From contig JAYPYW010000001.1 in the NCBI GenBank assembly GCA_038154685.1, positions 1 to 64,000 of the forward strand: DNA of 64,000 nucleotides, read 5' to 3'. The translations under genes and the position numbers were made by a program. This document shows positions 1 through 10,584 of the stretch, one piece after another (within the stretch, counting starts at the first letter, position 1; every line of letters starts with the position of its first letter). This DNA is from GCA-002722245 sp038154685. Lineage in GTDB: Bacteria > Bacteroidota > Bacteroidia > Flavobacteriales_C > GCA-002722245. Under the pieces are notes generated by a model, which did no database searches, was not told the DNA's origin, and worked only from the letters and a program-made list of their open reading frames with translations.

Positions 1-188
1 ACCTCAAACAACAGCTTCCAACTTAGAATATAAAACTACAAACCACGTGCATGATTTGACAACCAAGATTGAGTCGTATCAACCTCCTCAATTCTGTGAT
101 TTTCCCATAAACCGTTATGATCTCGGAAGGTAGAAATACCACTCTCAGCACTAATTCCAGCACCAGATAAAACAACAATTTTTTGCAT
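1..188 (-). pseudogene. Broken 5' end of a Sir2-family NAD-dependent deacylase (CobB-like)
   Basis: Reading leftward from an ATG at 188, the first 35 codons match the start of bacterial sirtuins: a VVLSGAGISAESGISTFRD NAD-binding segment followed by GLWENHRIEEV. The next stretch is a poor match (DTTQSWLSNHARGL) and an in-frame TAG follows at 36-38, after 50 codons. Beyond the TAG the same frame reads FYILSWKLLFE, which still resembles the family's FYNxRRxQLxEV. The gene therefore looks interrupted in its own frame rather than frameshifted. It continues past the window edge, so the rest cannot be judged. Decay, a recent nonsense mutation and sequence error are all possible. The family assignment is fairly firm; the broken state rests on one stop codon. 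Confidence 0.6.
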
Positions 189-304
189 AAGGTCAAATTA
201 CCAAAAAACCCTTAATTATTAACCGGTTTAGGACACTGATTTTAGGGTATTATTCCTTATTTTAGTTGGGTTTTACCGAAAGGTAGAGAACTTAAAAACG
301 AAAA

Positions 305-2584
305 ATGGCCAAACTAAGAAAGCAGGAAGCTTTAGATTACCACTCGCAGGGGAAACCTGGTAAGATCGAAGTAATTCCTACAAAACCATACAGTACACAA
401 AGAGATTTATCATTAGCCTATTCTCCAGGAGTTGCGGAACCATGTTTAGCAATTGCAGAAAATAAGGATGATGTTTACAAATACACAGCAAAATCAAATC
501 TTGTTGCTGTAATATCAAACGGAACAGCTGTTTTAGGTTTAGGAGACATAGGTCCTGAAGCATCTAAACCAGTTATGGAAGGAAAAGGTTTACTTTTCAA
601 AATCTTTGCTGATTTAGATTGTTTCGATATTGAAGTGGATGCTACAGATGTTGATAAGTTCATTGATACTGTAAAAGCGATTTCACCAACATTTGGAGGT
701 ATTAACCTTGAGGATATTAAAGCTCCAGAGTGTTTCGAAATTGAAAGAAGACTTAAAGAGGAATTAGATATTCCTATCATGCATGATGACCAACACGGAA
801 CTGCAATAATTACCACTGCAGGTTTGATCAACGCATTAGAGCTAGTTGGAAAAGATATCGATAAAGTAAAAATAGTAGTTAACGGAGCTGGTGCTTCTGC
901 TGTTAGCTGTGCAAAACTTTACGTTTCTCTTGGTGCTAAAAGAGAAAATATTATGATGTTAGATTCCAAAGGGGTTATCAAACCATCTAGAGGAAACCTT
1001 ACTGAGCAAAAAGCATTTTTCGCAAACGAAGTTGAACCATCAACTTTAGAAGAAGCAATAAACGGAGCAGATGTTTTCTTAGGATTATCAAGAGGAAATA
1101 TTTTAAGTGCTGAAATGGTTAAAACAATGGCTCCAAATCCTATTGTTTTTGCTTGTGCTAATCCAGATCCGGAAATTGCTTACGATGTTGCAATGTCATC
1201 AAGAGATGATATCATCATGGCAACAGGAAGATCTGATTATCCTAATCAAGTTAATAATGTAATTGGTTTCCCTTTCATTTTTAGAGGGGCAATGGATGTT
1301 AGTGCAACTGGAATTAATGAAGAAATGAAAGTTGCCGCAGTTAAAGCCATTGCTGCTTTAGCAAAAGAGCCTGTTCCAGAAGAAGTAAGTAAGGCTTACA
1401 ACTTGAAAAACTTAGTTTTTGGAAGAGAATACATTATTCCAAAACCAACCGATCAAAGGTTAATTTCCATTGTTGCACCAGCTGTTGCAAAGGCTGCAAT
1501 GGATTCAGGAATTGCTAGAAACCCTATTACTGATTGGGAAAAATATAAGCAAGACTTAATTAGCCGAATGGGATATGACTCAACGGTTATGCAACAAGTT
1601 ACTTTAAGAGCTAAACAAAATCCTAAGAAGGTTGTATTTGCTGAGGCTGATAACTACAAGGTTTTAAAAGCCGCACAAACTGTATTCGACGAAGGTGTTT
1701 GTCAGCCAATTCTTTTAGGAAATAAAGAAAACATTGCCGACTTGATGGAAGAGTACCAGTTGGATTTAGAAGGTGTTGAAATTATCGATACCAGATCTGA
1801 TGAAGCTCAAGCAAAAAGGGAGCAATATGGTGAAGTACTTTACCAAAAAAGAAACCGAAGAGGAGTAACCAAATACGAAGCTGATAAAATCATGCGTAGT
1901 AGAAATTACTACGGAAGTATGATGGTAGAGACGGGTGAAGCTGATGCTCTAATTACTGGGGTTACCAGAAAATATAAAGATTCAATTCGCCCTTCACTTC
2001 AAACTATTGGAGTGGATAATAAAATTGGAAAGTTAGCAGGTATGTACTTGGTACTTACTAAACATAACGGACCATTTTTCTTCGCTGATACAACGATTAA
2101 TCAAGAACCATCTGCTCAAGATTTGGCAGACATTGCTGTTTTAACGCACAATGCTGTAAAAGAATTTAATATTGAGCCAAGGATTGCAATGTTGAGTTAT
2201 TCTAACTTCGGTTCAGTTGAAGGAAGAAGTCCAAATAGGGTTCGTGAGGCGGTTAAAATCTTACATGATTCTCATCCAGAAATTATGGTTGATGGAGATG
2301 TTCAGGCCAACTTTGCAGTTAATCCAGAATTATTAAACGAGCAATTCCCTTTCTCGAAATTAGGAGATAAAGGGGCTAATACATTGGTGTTCCCTAACCT
2401 TTCTTCGGGAAATATTTCCTACAAGTTATTGCAACAAATGGGAGAATTAGAAGTAATAGGTCCTGTTTTATTAGGAATGAACAAATCTGTTCACATTATG
2501 CAATTAGGAGCAAGTGTAAGGGAGATTGTAAACATGACAACTTTAGCTGTTGTGGATGCTCAAGTTAAACAAGCGAATAAATAA
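305..2584 (+). CDS. maeB: NADP-dependent malic enzyme with C-terminal phosphotransacetylase-like domain
   Basis: This enzyme decarboxylates malate to pyruvate with reduction of NADP in the cytoplasm, supplying pyruvate and NADPH. The 759 residues match the large MaeB type. The malic-enzyme half (about 1-420) carries YSPGVAEPC, the Lys-containing AKSNLVAVISNGTAVLGLGD, the metal-site HDDQHGTA near residue 160 and the nucleotide-binding NGAGASAVSC. The remainder (about 430-759) is a phosphate acetyl/butyryltransferase-type domain, which in this family usually binds acetyl-CoA as an allosteric effector rather than acting as an enzyme. Its stop overlaps the ruvA start by one base (TAATG), so the two are probably translated together. 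The maeB-ruvA-sprA order is familiar in Flavobacteriia. Confidence 0.95.
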   Translation: MAKLRKQEALDYHSQGKPGKIEVIPTKPYSTQRDLSLAYSPGVAEPCLAIAENKDDVYKYTAKSNLVAVISNGTAVLGLGDIGPEASKPVMEGKGLLFKIFADLDCFDIEVDATDVDKFIDTVKAISPTFGGINLEDIKAPECFEIERRLKEELDIPIMHDDQHGTAIITTAGLINALELVGKDIDKVKIVVNGAGASAVSCAKLYVSLGAKRENIMMLDSKGVIKPSRGNLTEQKAFFANEVEPSTLEEAINGADVFLGLSRGNILSAEMVKTMAPNPIVFACANPDPEIAYDVAMSSRDDIIMATGRSDYPNQVNNVIGFPFIFRGAMDVSATGINEEMKVAAVKAIAALAKEPVPEEVSKAYNLKNLVFGREYIIPKPTDQRLISIVAPAVAKAAMDSGIARNPITDWEKYKQDLISRMGYDSTVMQQVTLRAKQNPKKVVFAEADNYKVLKAAQTVFDEGVCQPILLGNKENIADLMEEYQLDLEGVEIIDTRSDEAQAKREQYGEVLYQKRNRRGVTKYEADKIMRSRNYYGSMMVETGEADALITGVTRKYKDSIRPSLQTIGVDNKIGKLAGMYLVLTKHNGPFFFADTTINQEPSAQDLADIAVLTHNAVKEFNIEPRIAMLSYSNFGSVEGRSPNRVREAVKILHDSHPEIMVDGDVQANFAVNPELLNEQFPFSKLGDKGANTLVFPNLSSGNISYKLLQQMGELEVIGPVLLGMNKSVHIMQLGASVREIVNMTTLAVVDAQVKQANK

Positions 2585-3168
2585 TGATTCATCATATTAA
2601 AGGAAGATTAGTTGAAAAGGCACCAACTCATGCTGTGGTTGAAGCAGGTGGTGTTGGGTACTTTTTAAATATTTCATTAATTACTTTTTCCAAGTTAGGA
2701 AACGAAGAAAACGTTACGCTTTTCACGCATTTATCTATTAAAGAAGATGCTCATACATTGTATGGTTTTGCAGAAAAAAGTGAGCGTGAAATATTCCGTC
2801 AGTTGATATCTGTAAATGGTGTTGGAGCTAGCACAGCTAGAGTTATGCTTTCGAGCATGACTGCCGATGAAATTACAAGTGCAATTGTTACTGGAGACGT
2901 AAATGCACTGAAGAGTATCAAAGGAATTGGAGCTAAATCCGCTCAAAGAATTATTGTTGATTTGAAGGATAAACTTGGAAAGGTTGAAGGCGTTGAGCAA
3001 AATATTTTAACATTTGCTAACAATACAACTCGAGATGAAGCGTTATCTGCACTATTGGCATTAGGTTTCACCAAAAACTCGGTGGACAAAGTTTTAAATA
3101 AGGTACTAAAGGCTCAACCAGATTTAGATGTAGAAGGTCTAATAAAAGAAGCGTTGAAAAATCTTTAG
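2584..3168 (+). CDS. ruvA: Holliday junction branch migration protein RuvA
   Basis: RuvA is the junction-binding subunit that tetramerises on Holliday junctions and recruits the RuvB motor. The 194 residues have the family's three parts: an N-terminal OB fold (MIHHIKGRLVEK...GYFLNIS), two helix-hairpin-helix motifs (LISVNGVGASTARVML and LKSIKGIGAKSAQRII), and a C-terminal RuvB-contact domain after about residue 145 (DEALSALLALGF). Length is normal. The start overlaps the maeB stop by one base, and sprA follows after one base, so the three genes are very likely one transcript. ruvB and ruvC are not in the window. Confidence 0.95.
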   Translation: MIHHIKGRLVEKAPTHAVVEAGGVGYFLNISLITFSKLGNEENVTLFTHLSIKEDAHTLYGFAEKSEREIFRQLISVNGVGASTARVMLSSMTADEITSAIVTGDVNALKSIKGIGAKSAQRIIVDLKDKLGKVEGVEQNILTFANNTTRDEALSALLALGFTKNSVDKVLNKVLKAQPDLDVEGLIKEALKNL

Positions 3169-3169
3169 A

Positions 3170-6100
3170 TTGGGGTTAAAATATAACATAGGAAAACAAC
3201 TAATTACGTTCATTTTGATTGCTTGTTCAAGTGTTTCACTTGCTCAAAGCGACTCATTGGATGTGCCTTTTAATTTATATGATCAAAAGGAAAAACCTTT
3301 TGATTTAAAAGATCCAAGTAATGTTGATTACGAAGTTGTTTACGACCCCATTACAAACACTTACAAAGTCCAAGAAAAAATAGGTAGTCAAGATTACCGT
3401 CCTGGTGATGAACAAAACTTCGATGACTACTGGAGCAATCAATATAAAAATTCCGAAAAGGATTACTGGAAACAAAAACAAGTAGAAAATTCTGGTAATA
3501 CTTCCGATAATGGTTTATTGGATGGAATAGCTGTTCCTGGTGCTGCTTTCGAATCTATCTTTGGTCAAAACACTATTGAAATCAAACCGCAAGGTTCAGC
3601 AGAATTAATCTTTGGAGTAACCTCTACAAAAACAGACAATCCAATTGTGAGGGTTGAAAGTAGAAGAGTTACGAATTTTGATTTCGATCAAAAGATTCAA
3701 TTAAACGTAACAGGTAAAATTGGAGATAAACTTCAATTAGGAACAAGTTATAACACTGAAGCTTCTTTCGACTTTGAAAACCAGATGAAACTGCAGTTCG
3801 AAGGAAAGGAAGATGAAATCATTAAAAACATCGAGCTTGGAAATGTTTCAATGCCACTAAACTCAACTCTTATTAAAGGTAGTCAGAGTTTATTTGGAGT
3901 AAAATCTGAAATGCAATTCGGAAAGTTAAGGGTACAATCTGTAATCTCTCAACAAAAATCGGAATCAAAAACTATCGAACTTAGCGGTGGTGTTCAAACA
4001 AAGGAGGTTTACATCAAAGCAGATGAATATGAAGACAACCGACATTTCTTTTTAGCACAATACTTTGCAGATAATTACAACAGAAGTTTAGCTAACCCTC
4101 CTATCATTAACTCTGCTGTTAATATTACAAAAATAGAAGTATGGGTTACAAACATTGGAATTAGTGCAAATCCAGGCGCCAGAAACGTAATTGGATTTAT
4201 GGACTTAGGAGAAAACGCCCCATACTCCACTGGAGTTACTGGTGGATTTAATACATTCCCTGATAATGGGAGTAACGATTTATACAGTACCGTTAATGCT
4301 GATCCTCTTGTTAGGCAATATGTTACCGCTTCAAGACAGTTAATTACAGTTCCTTACAATTATACCGCTGGGGTTGAATTTAATAAAATTGAAAATGGGC
4401 GAAAATTAAATCAATCTGAATTCTACTTACATCCACAATTAGGTTACATATCCCTAAACAGAAAAATGGAAGATGATGAAGTTTTAGCTGTTGCATACGA
4501 ATACACAGTAAGAGGATCGAGTGAAGTTTACCAGGTAGGGGAATTTTCTGATGAAGTTCCAGACGTCCAGTCATCTATTTACTTGAAAATGCTTAAATCA
4601 ACTCAAGTAAACAACACTGAAGTTCCACTTTGGGATTTAATGATGAAAAACGTTTACTCTTTAGGTACATATGGAGTTGATGCAAGTACACTTGAAATAG
4701 ATGTTAGATATAAAGATCCTACTTCTAATAACGACATAAACTACTTTAACGCTACTGGAGCTGACGCAAGTGTTGCTAACAAGCGTTGGATCGAGATTAT
4801 GGGGGTTGATAGATTAGATAATATTCAAAACCCTCAACCTGATGGTAAATATGATATTATTGAAGGACAAACAATTAGATTGCAAAATGGAAAAATCTAC
4901 TTCCCTGTTTTAGAACCATTCGGAGAGAAACTTAGAGAAGAAATAGACAACGATGCAATTGCAGATGCTTATGCTTTTGATTCCTTATACGATGTTGCAA
5001 AATGGCGTGCTAGAAACGACTTCCCAAATCAAAACAGATTTAGAATTTACGCTAGATATTCTTCGAAGAGTAACGTAATTAACTTAAATGCTTTCAGTAT
5101 CCCTCAAGGAGCTGTAACTGTTACAGCCGGAGGTAGAGCGCTTGTTGAAGGGGTTGATTTCCGTGTTGATTATAACATGGGACAGGTTACCATCTTAAAC
5201 GAATCAATTTTAAATTCAAATACACCAATTAAGGTTAATGTAGAAAGTAACGCCATGTTTAGTGTTATGACCAAAACTTTATTTGGAACCCATTTAGAGT
5301 ATGAGGTGAACAAAGACTTCCATATTGGTGGTACTTTAATGAATTTAACTGAACGACCATTAACCCAAAAAGTTAATCAAGGAGAGGAACCAATTAATAA
5401 TACAATTTGGGGATTAAACACAGATTACAGAACCGAATCGGAATACCTTACTAAGTTGATTGATAAATTACATTTAATCAACACAAAAGAAAAATCTTCA
5501 TTAGAAGTCAGAGCTGAATTTGCACAACTTATACCTGGAAGTCCAGCAGGAATAAAACAAAATGGTGAAGCGATTTCATTTATCGACGATTTTGAAGCAG
5601 GGCAAACAGGAATTGACATTAGAAATAGAATTGCGTGGACTTTAGCCTCAACTCCTCAGGATAACCCAGACTGGCCAGAAGGAGATTTAATGAATGATAT
5701 AACTTATGGTTTTAACCGTTCTAAACTTGCTTGGTATTATATAGATCCGTTATTTAACAGAGACGATGGAGGAAATACTCCTTCATACATTGCCGGTAAT
5801 GATCGAATCCAAGAAAACATATACCAGAGAGGAATTCCACAAGCTGAAATTTACCCTCAGAAAGATCTTGTTCTTGGTGAACCCCAATTACTTCAAACAC
5901 TTGATTTAGCCTATTATCCTGAAGAAAGAGGTCCTTATAACTTCGATACAACTGGATCAGCTGGCATTTCACAAGGGATTGATCCTACTACGGGTAAGTT
6001 GATTGATCCTGCTAGTAGATGGGGAGGAATTATGAGGAAGATTGATTATGTTGATTTTGCCACTCAAAATATTGAATTCATTGAATTTTGGTTAATGGAC

Positions 6101-9100
6101 CCTTTCCCTGAAGATCCTGTTTCTGCACTCGATATGGAAGCATTTGGAGGAACAGATGATGGAGGTGATCTGATTTTCCAAATTGGGAATATTTCAGAAG
6201 ACATTTTGAGAGATGGAAGAAAATCTTTTGAAAATGGATTACCAACTCCAGCTGATCCTACGATTGATGTAGACACCACTGTTTGGGGTTATGTATCTAA
6301 CAAAATAAATCTTGTTAATGCATTTGATAATGATCCAGACTCAAGAAGCCTGCAGGATGTTGGATTTGATGGAATGAACGACGATCAGGAAGCAGCACTT
6401 TACGCGAGTTATCTTAATCACTTTACAGGCCCCGTTAGAGATACAATTGCAGCCGATCCTGGAGCTGACAACTATTCATTCTTCTTGGGAGAAGAGCTAG
6501 ATATTGCTAACGCAGATATCCTTCAGAGATATAAAAATTACAATGGTCCTGATGGTAACTCACCAACACAGGAACAAACTGGATTGGATTATGTAAGTAC
6601 TGCCACTACCCTTCCGGATATAGAAGACTTAAATAGAGACAACACTTTAAGTGAGGGAGAAAGCTATTACGAATACAGAATATCATTAAGGCCAGGAGAT
6701 TTAGAGGACTCGGACGTAGGAACTAATTATTTATTTCAAAAAGTTCCAACAACAATTAGCTCGTCTGGTAAAAAGATAATGTGGTATAACTTCAGAATCC
6801 CGGTGAAATCACCAGATAATACCATTGGAAAAATTAACGGTTTTCAATCTATCCGTTTCATGAGAATGTTACTTAAAGGCTGGCAAGCACCATGTGTATT
6901 AAGATTTGGAGCATTAGACTTAATCCGATCAGATTGGAGAAAATATGAACAAGATTTATCTGACGAAAGCACAATCCCATCTACTGACCCTACATTTGAT
7001 ATTGGGGCAGTAAACCTTGAAGAAGATTTTAATAAAAAACCTATCCCATACAGATTACCTCCAAACACGGTTAGACAAAATAACATTGGTGCTCAAGCTC
7101 TGGAAAATGAGCAGGCAATGCAAATACAGGTTTGTGACTTAGATGCAGGAGATGCAGTTGGTATGTTTAAGCCTGTTAATTTTGATCTCCTCTCCTACAA
7201 ACGGATTCAGATGGATATTCATGCGGAAGACATGGCGAATAACGATGACATGGACATATCTGTCTTCTTAAGAATGGGATCCGATTATACCGAAAATTAT
7301 TATGAATATGAAGTTCCTGTCACCTTAACAGATGTCGCAACACTTCCTACTTCGGAAGATGCTTTACAACAGGCGATTTGGGATCCTTCTAATAGAATGG
7401 ACTTTAATTACGAAGAAGTTTTTGCCAACTTAAAGGCCCAACGAAATCAAATGGGTGGTGCTACAAATGTTAGGTTTGAATCCAAAGATGGGGATAACAA
7501 TGTTTATGTTATAGGATCCCCAAGTATGGCCAATATAACCTCCTTAATGATTGGTGTACGAAATAATAATAGGGCCGCAGGAGATGTTGTTTGTGCAGAG
7601 GTTTGGGTAAATGAATTAAGGTTATCTGAATTCGATCAAGAAGGAGGTTGGGCGACAACTGCAAGTATGAACATGAAATTAGCCGATTTAGGTAATGTTT
7701 CCTTGTCTGGAGGATACAGTACTCCTGGATGGGGAGAAATTGATCAAAAAGTAAGTGAAAGATCTCGTGAAACTATAAGAACAATTGATGCAACAGGTAA
7801 CTTCCAAGGTGGAAAATTATTCCCCGAAAAACTGGGGATTTCTCTTCCTGTTTACATGAGTTATAACCAAATAAGAAAGGATCAAAAATTTAATCCATTG
7901 GACACTGATATTAAGATCAAAGACTTAGATAATGGGGATTATAAAAGCTACTTATTAGATGTTACCCCTGAAAAACAAACCAGTAGAAGTATCAACTTCT
8001 CTAACGTTAAAAAGCTAAAAACTGGATCTAAAAAGAAAAGGGTTTATGATATATCAAACTTCGATGCCACTTTTGCATATAGCGAAAATAAAAGGCAAGA
8101 TGTAAATACCGAAATTGATGTTGTTCAGAATTATAGAGGTGGTCTGAATTACAACTTCAACCACAAACCTAAATCAGTTACTCCGTTCAAAAAAACACCA
8201 ATAATTAAAGCCATTGAAAAAAGGCACATGAATAAACTGACGGAAAAAGAAAAGAGTCTGCAAGATTCAATCAAAGCTGCCCGATCTGATAAATCTAAAC
8301 GAAAGAACATTAAAACACTTCAAACAGAACTAAAAGAAGTAAAAAAAGAAAAAGTCGATTACCGAAAAAGGATGTCGAAATTAAAAAGGTCTAATTATTT
8401 AAGACTTTACAGAGATTTCAACTTCCAATACATGCCTCAGCAAATTGGATTAAAAACGCAAATGAACAGAATGTTCAGCGAACGAATCATTCGAAATGTT
8501 ACTGATGCTGACCTATTAATCGAACCAACTTATAACAAAAATTGGTACTTCGATAGGGATTATACCGTTAAATGGGATGTTATGAAACCGCTTAAGCTTA
8601 CTTACAATGCAAGTAACAAAGCTATAATAGATGAGCCATTTGGAAGACTAGATGAGCAATCTGAAAAAGATTCTGTTTGGAGCAATGTGAAAAACCTTGG
8701 TAGAAATACAATGTTTACTCAAACATTTAACGCCAACTATCGAATTCCTATTAATAAGTTCCCATGGACAAGCTGGATTACAGCTAATGCTAAATACACG
8801 GGGAAATTCGACTGGCAAGCTACGAACCCTGCTTTTGTTGATTCAATTGGTCATAGTATATCTAACAGCAATACCAGGCAAATCAATACACAAATGAATT
8901 TTGTTAGTCTGTATAACAAATCGAAGTACCTGAAAAAGATTAACAGAAAGAGTAGGAAACGTCCTAAACCTAAAAAATCAAATCCTGCTGATACTAATGA
9001 GGTTAAAAAACAAAAGGTTCAAATCACGCCAAAAGATATCGTAGAACACTCTGTAAGAGCATTAATGATGTTAAGAAACTTCTCGTTAAACTACAGTGAA

Positions 9101-10423
9101 AACAATGGTACGTTCCTTCCTGGTTTCATGGGTGAAACTCAAGTAATGGGTATGGATTTAAACAAAGCTTTCGCGCCAGGCTATGGATTCGTTTTCGGTA
9201 GTCAGCAAAATATCCTTACCAAGGGAATTGAAAATGATTGGTTCAACACCAATACTGGCTTAATAACCCAACAAGTTGCTTTTACTAGTAAACAAACATT
9301 AAACACTAGAGCAACATTAGAACCAATCAAACAGTTTAAAATTAACCTATCAGGAACTAGAACTTTAACTTCTAATGATAACTTCTTCTATCAAATTGAT
9401 GAAGATACAGATAGAAAATATGTAGAAGATTCAAGATTAAAAACACAAGAATTCTCTATTTCAACCAATACGATTTTAACTTCCTTCTCAAAAACAGAAA
9501 CTCATAAGGGATCTAATGCTTACAAGCAGATGTTAGACAACCGTTTCATCATTGCTAAAAGGTTATCAGAGCAAAACCCCAACTATTCAGGACCTGCAAA
9601 TGACCCTACTAATGATGGTTATAGTTTAAAACAAGAAGAGGTTCTTCTTTATTCATTCCTTTCAGCTTATAGAGGTCAGGATCCTTCGAAAATTAAAATT
9701 GCTGACACGCAGACACCTAATTCAACATCTGGTTTCTTCCCTCAAATTCCAATTCCAGATTGGCGATTTAACTACAACGGTTTAAAGAATATACCTTTTA
9801 TAAAGAAGCGTTTTAAAACGTTTACACTTTCTCATGCCTACAAGAGTACATTAAGTATTAACGGAGTTAGAAACGATTTAAATTTCACTGGTGCAGGCGA
9901 CACTACTGCGTTGGGTGATTTTGAAACAAACATTGACTACACTACGCTGGATGTATCGATTAAGGAATCATTTAGTCCACTGGCTAAAATCGATATGAAA
10001 TTCCACAACTCTATTTTAGGAAGAGTTGAAGTTAAAAAATCAAGAACAGTTGGACTATCAATTGGTGGTTCTTCGGTAGTTGAAAATAATACTTGGGACT
10101 TTGTACTTGGAGGTGGGTATACCATAAAAGATCTTGTTATTCCAAATGTTGAAATACAAGGAAAGAAACTTAAATCAGACCTAAACTTAAGGCTAGATTT
10201 AACTTTAAAGAGCACTAAAATGACAATGCTTCAAATTGATGAAAGCGGTCAGACAACAAATGGAGCTTTAATTACAGCCATTAAATTATCTGGAGATTAC
10301 CAGGTGACCGAAAAGGTAACAGCTCGTGTATTCTACGATCAAACAATCAATAACCCTTATATTCAGAACTCTTTCAGGAATTCAACTTCCAAAGGTGGTG
10401 TAAGTATTAGATTTACTTTATAA
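3170..10423 (+). CDS. sprA: T9SS outer-membrane translocon / gliding motility protein SprA
   Basis: SprA is the very large beta-barrel that forms the outer-membrane channel of the type IX secretion system and is needed for gliding in Flavobacteriia. The 2417 residues match the family. The TTG start follows the ruvA stop by one base and gives a signal peptide (KQLITFILIACSSVSLAQ) with cleavage after about residue 25. Recognisable family segments include GAAFESIFGQNTIEIKPQGSAELIFGV near residue 125 and the extended aromatic-rich strands up to a C-terminal GGVSIRFTL, which fits barrel closure. Two lysine-rich hydrophilic stretches near residues 1680-1745 and 1915-1960 interrupt the barrel-like sequence and are probably periplasmic turns or plug regions. 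No T9SS sorting tail is expected or seen. Confidence 0.95.
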   Translation: MGLKYNIGKQLITFILIACSSVSLAQSDSLDVPFNLYDQKEKPFDLKDPSNVDYEVVYDPITNTYKVQEKIGSQDYRPGDEQNFDDYWSNQYKNSEKDYWKQKQVENSGNTSDNGLLDGIAVPGAAFESIFGQNTIEIKPQGSAELIFGVTSTKTDNPIVRVESRRVTNFDFDQKIQLNVTGKIGDKLQLGTSYNTEASFDFENQMKLQFEGKEDEIIKNIELGNVSMPLNSTLIKGSQSLFGVKSEMQFGKLRVQSVISQQKSESKTIELSGGVQTKEVYIKADEYEDNRHFFLAQYFADNYNRSLANPPIINSAVNITKIEVWVTNIGISANPGARNVIGFMDLGENAPYSTGVTGGFNTFPDNGSNDLYSTVNADPLVRQYVTASRQLITVPYNYTAGVEFNKIENGRKLNQSEFYLHPQLGYISLNRKMEDDEVLAVAYEYTVRGSSEVYQVGEFSDEVPDVQSSIYLKMLKSTQVNNTEVPLWDLMMKNVYSLGTYGVDASTLEIDVRYKDPTSNNDINYFNATGADASVANKRWIEIMGVDRLDNIQNPQPDGKYDIIEGQTIRLQNGKIYFPVLEPFGEKLREEIDNDAIADAYAFDSLYDVAKWRARNDFPNQNRFRIYARYSSKSNVINLNAFSIPQGAVTVTAGGRALVEGVDFRVDYNMGQVTILNESILNSNTPIKVNVESNAMFSVMTKTLFGTHLEYEVNKDFHIGGTLMNLTERPLTQKVNQGEEPINNTIWGLNTDYRTESEYLTKLIDKLHLINTKEKSSLEVRAEFAQLIPGSPAGIKQNGEAISFIDDFEAGQTGIDIRNRIAWTLASTPQDNPDWPEGDLMNDITYGFNRSKLAWYYIDPLFNRDDGGNTPSYIAGNDRIQENIYQRGIPQAEIYPQKDLVLGEPQLLQTLDLAYYPEERGPYNFDTTGSAGISQGIDPTTGKLIDPASRWGGIMRKIDYVDFATQNIEFIEFWLMDPFPEDPVSALDMEAFGGTDDGGDLIFQIGNISEDILRDGRKSFENGLPTPADPTIDVDTTVWGYVSNKINLVNAFDNDPDSRSLQDVGFDGMNDDQEAALYASYLNHFTGPVRDTIAADPGADNYSFFLGEELDIANADILQRYKNYNGPDGNSPTQEQTGLDYVSTATTLPDIEDLNRDNTLSEGESYYEYRISLRPGDLEDSDVGTNYLFQKVPTTISSSGKKIMWYNFRIPVKSPDNTIGKINGFQSIRFMRMLLKGWQAPCVLRFGALDLIRSDWRKYEQDLSDESTIPSTDPTFDIGAVNLEEDFNKKPIPYRLPPNTVRQNNIGAQALENEQAMQIQVCDLDAGDAVGMFKPVNFDLLSYKRIQMDIHAEDMANNDDMDISVFLRMGSDYTENYYEYEVPVTLTDVATLPTSEDALQQAIWDPSNRMDFNYEEVFANLKAQRNQMGGATNVRFESKDGDNNVYVIGSPSMANITSLMIGVRNNNRAAGDVVCAEVWVNELRLSEFDQEGGWATTASMNMKLADLGNVSLSGGYSTPGWGEIDQKVSERSRETIRTIDATGNFQGGKLFPEKLGISLPVYMSYNQIRKDQKFNPLDTDIKIKDLDNGDYKSYLLDVTPEKQTSRSINFSNVKKLKTGSKKKRVYDISNFDATFAYSENKRQDVNTEIDVVQNYRGGLNYNFNHKPKSVTPFKKTPIIKAIEKRHMNKLTEKEKSLQDSIKAARSDKSKRKNIKTLQTELKEVKKEKVDYRKRMSKLKRSNYLRLYRDFNFQYMPQQIGLKTQMNRMFSERIIRNVTDADLLIEPTYNKNWYFDRDYTVKWDVMKPLKLTYNASNKAIIDEPFGRLDEQSEKDSVWSNVKNLGRNTMFTQTFNANYRIPINKFPWTSWITANAKYTGKFDWQATNPAFVDSIGHSISNSNTRQINTQMNFVSLYNKSKYLKKINRKSRKRPKPKKSNPADTNEVKKQKVQITPKDIVEHSVRALMMLRNFSLNYSENNGTFLPGFMGETQVMGMDLNKAFAPGYGFVFGSQQNILTKGIENDWFNTNTGLITQQVAFTSKQTLNTRATLEPIKQFKINLSGTRTLTSNDNFFYQIDEDTDRKYVEDSRLKTQEFSISTNTILTSFSKTETHKGSNAYKQMLDNRFIIAKRLSEQNPNYSGPANDPTNDGYSLKQEEVLLYSFLSAYRGQDPSKIKIADTQTPNSTSGFFPQIPIPDWRFNYNGLKNIPFIKKRFKTFTLSHAYKSTLSINGVRNDLNFTGAGDTTALGDFETNIDYTTLDVSIKESFSPLAKIDMKFHNSILGRVEVKKSRTVGLSIGGSSVVENNTWDFVLGGGYTIKDLVIPNVEIQGKKLKSDLNLRLDLTLKSTKMTMLQIDESGQTTNGALITAIKLSGDYQVTEKVTARVFYDQTINNPYIQNSFRNSTSKGGVSIRFTL

Positions 10424-10460
10424 GTCCCTTTTGCCTTAGCATGAAGACTGTTTTACCTAT

Positions 10461-10490
10461 CATCCGTCATTCCTTTGAAGAAAGGGATCT
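10461..10490. repeat. Degenerate REP-like intergenic palindrome
   Basis: Read on the minus strand this stretch is AGATcCCTTT-CTTC-AAAGGaATGA followed by CGGATG, an imperfect hairpin. The layout resembles the dispersed AGATCCC...GGGATGACG intergenic palindromes of many Bacteroidota. Only one copy is seen in this window, so the repeat assignment comes from resemblance rather than from a second copy. Confidence 0.35.
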
Positions 10491-10529
10491 ATTCATTCTT
10501 CCTAGAAAAGAAAATTAAGCCAATCAAAA

Positions 10530-10551
10530 AAAGGCTGATAATTCAGCCTTT
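10530..10551 (-). terminator. Intrinsic terminator between sprA and the lipoprotein gene
   Basis: A perfect 9-bp stem AAAGGCTGA / TCAGCCTTT with loop TAAT. On the minus strand it is followed by a run of T, so it mainly ends the minus-strand lipoprotein transcript. It lies 106 bases after the sprA stop and could also stop plus-strand readthrough. Confidence 0.8.
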
Positions 10552-10584
10552 ACCTTCAATTTAGTTTATTTTAACAAGTGTTGC

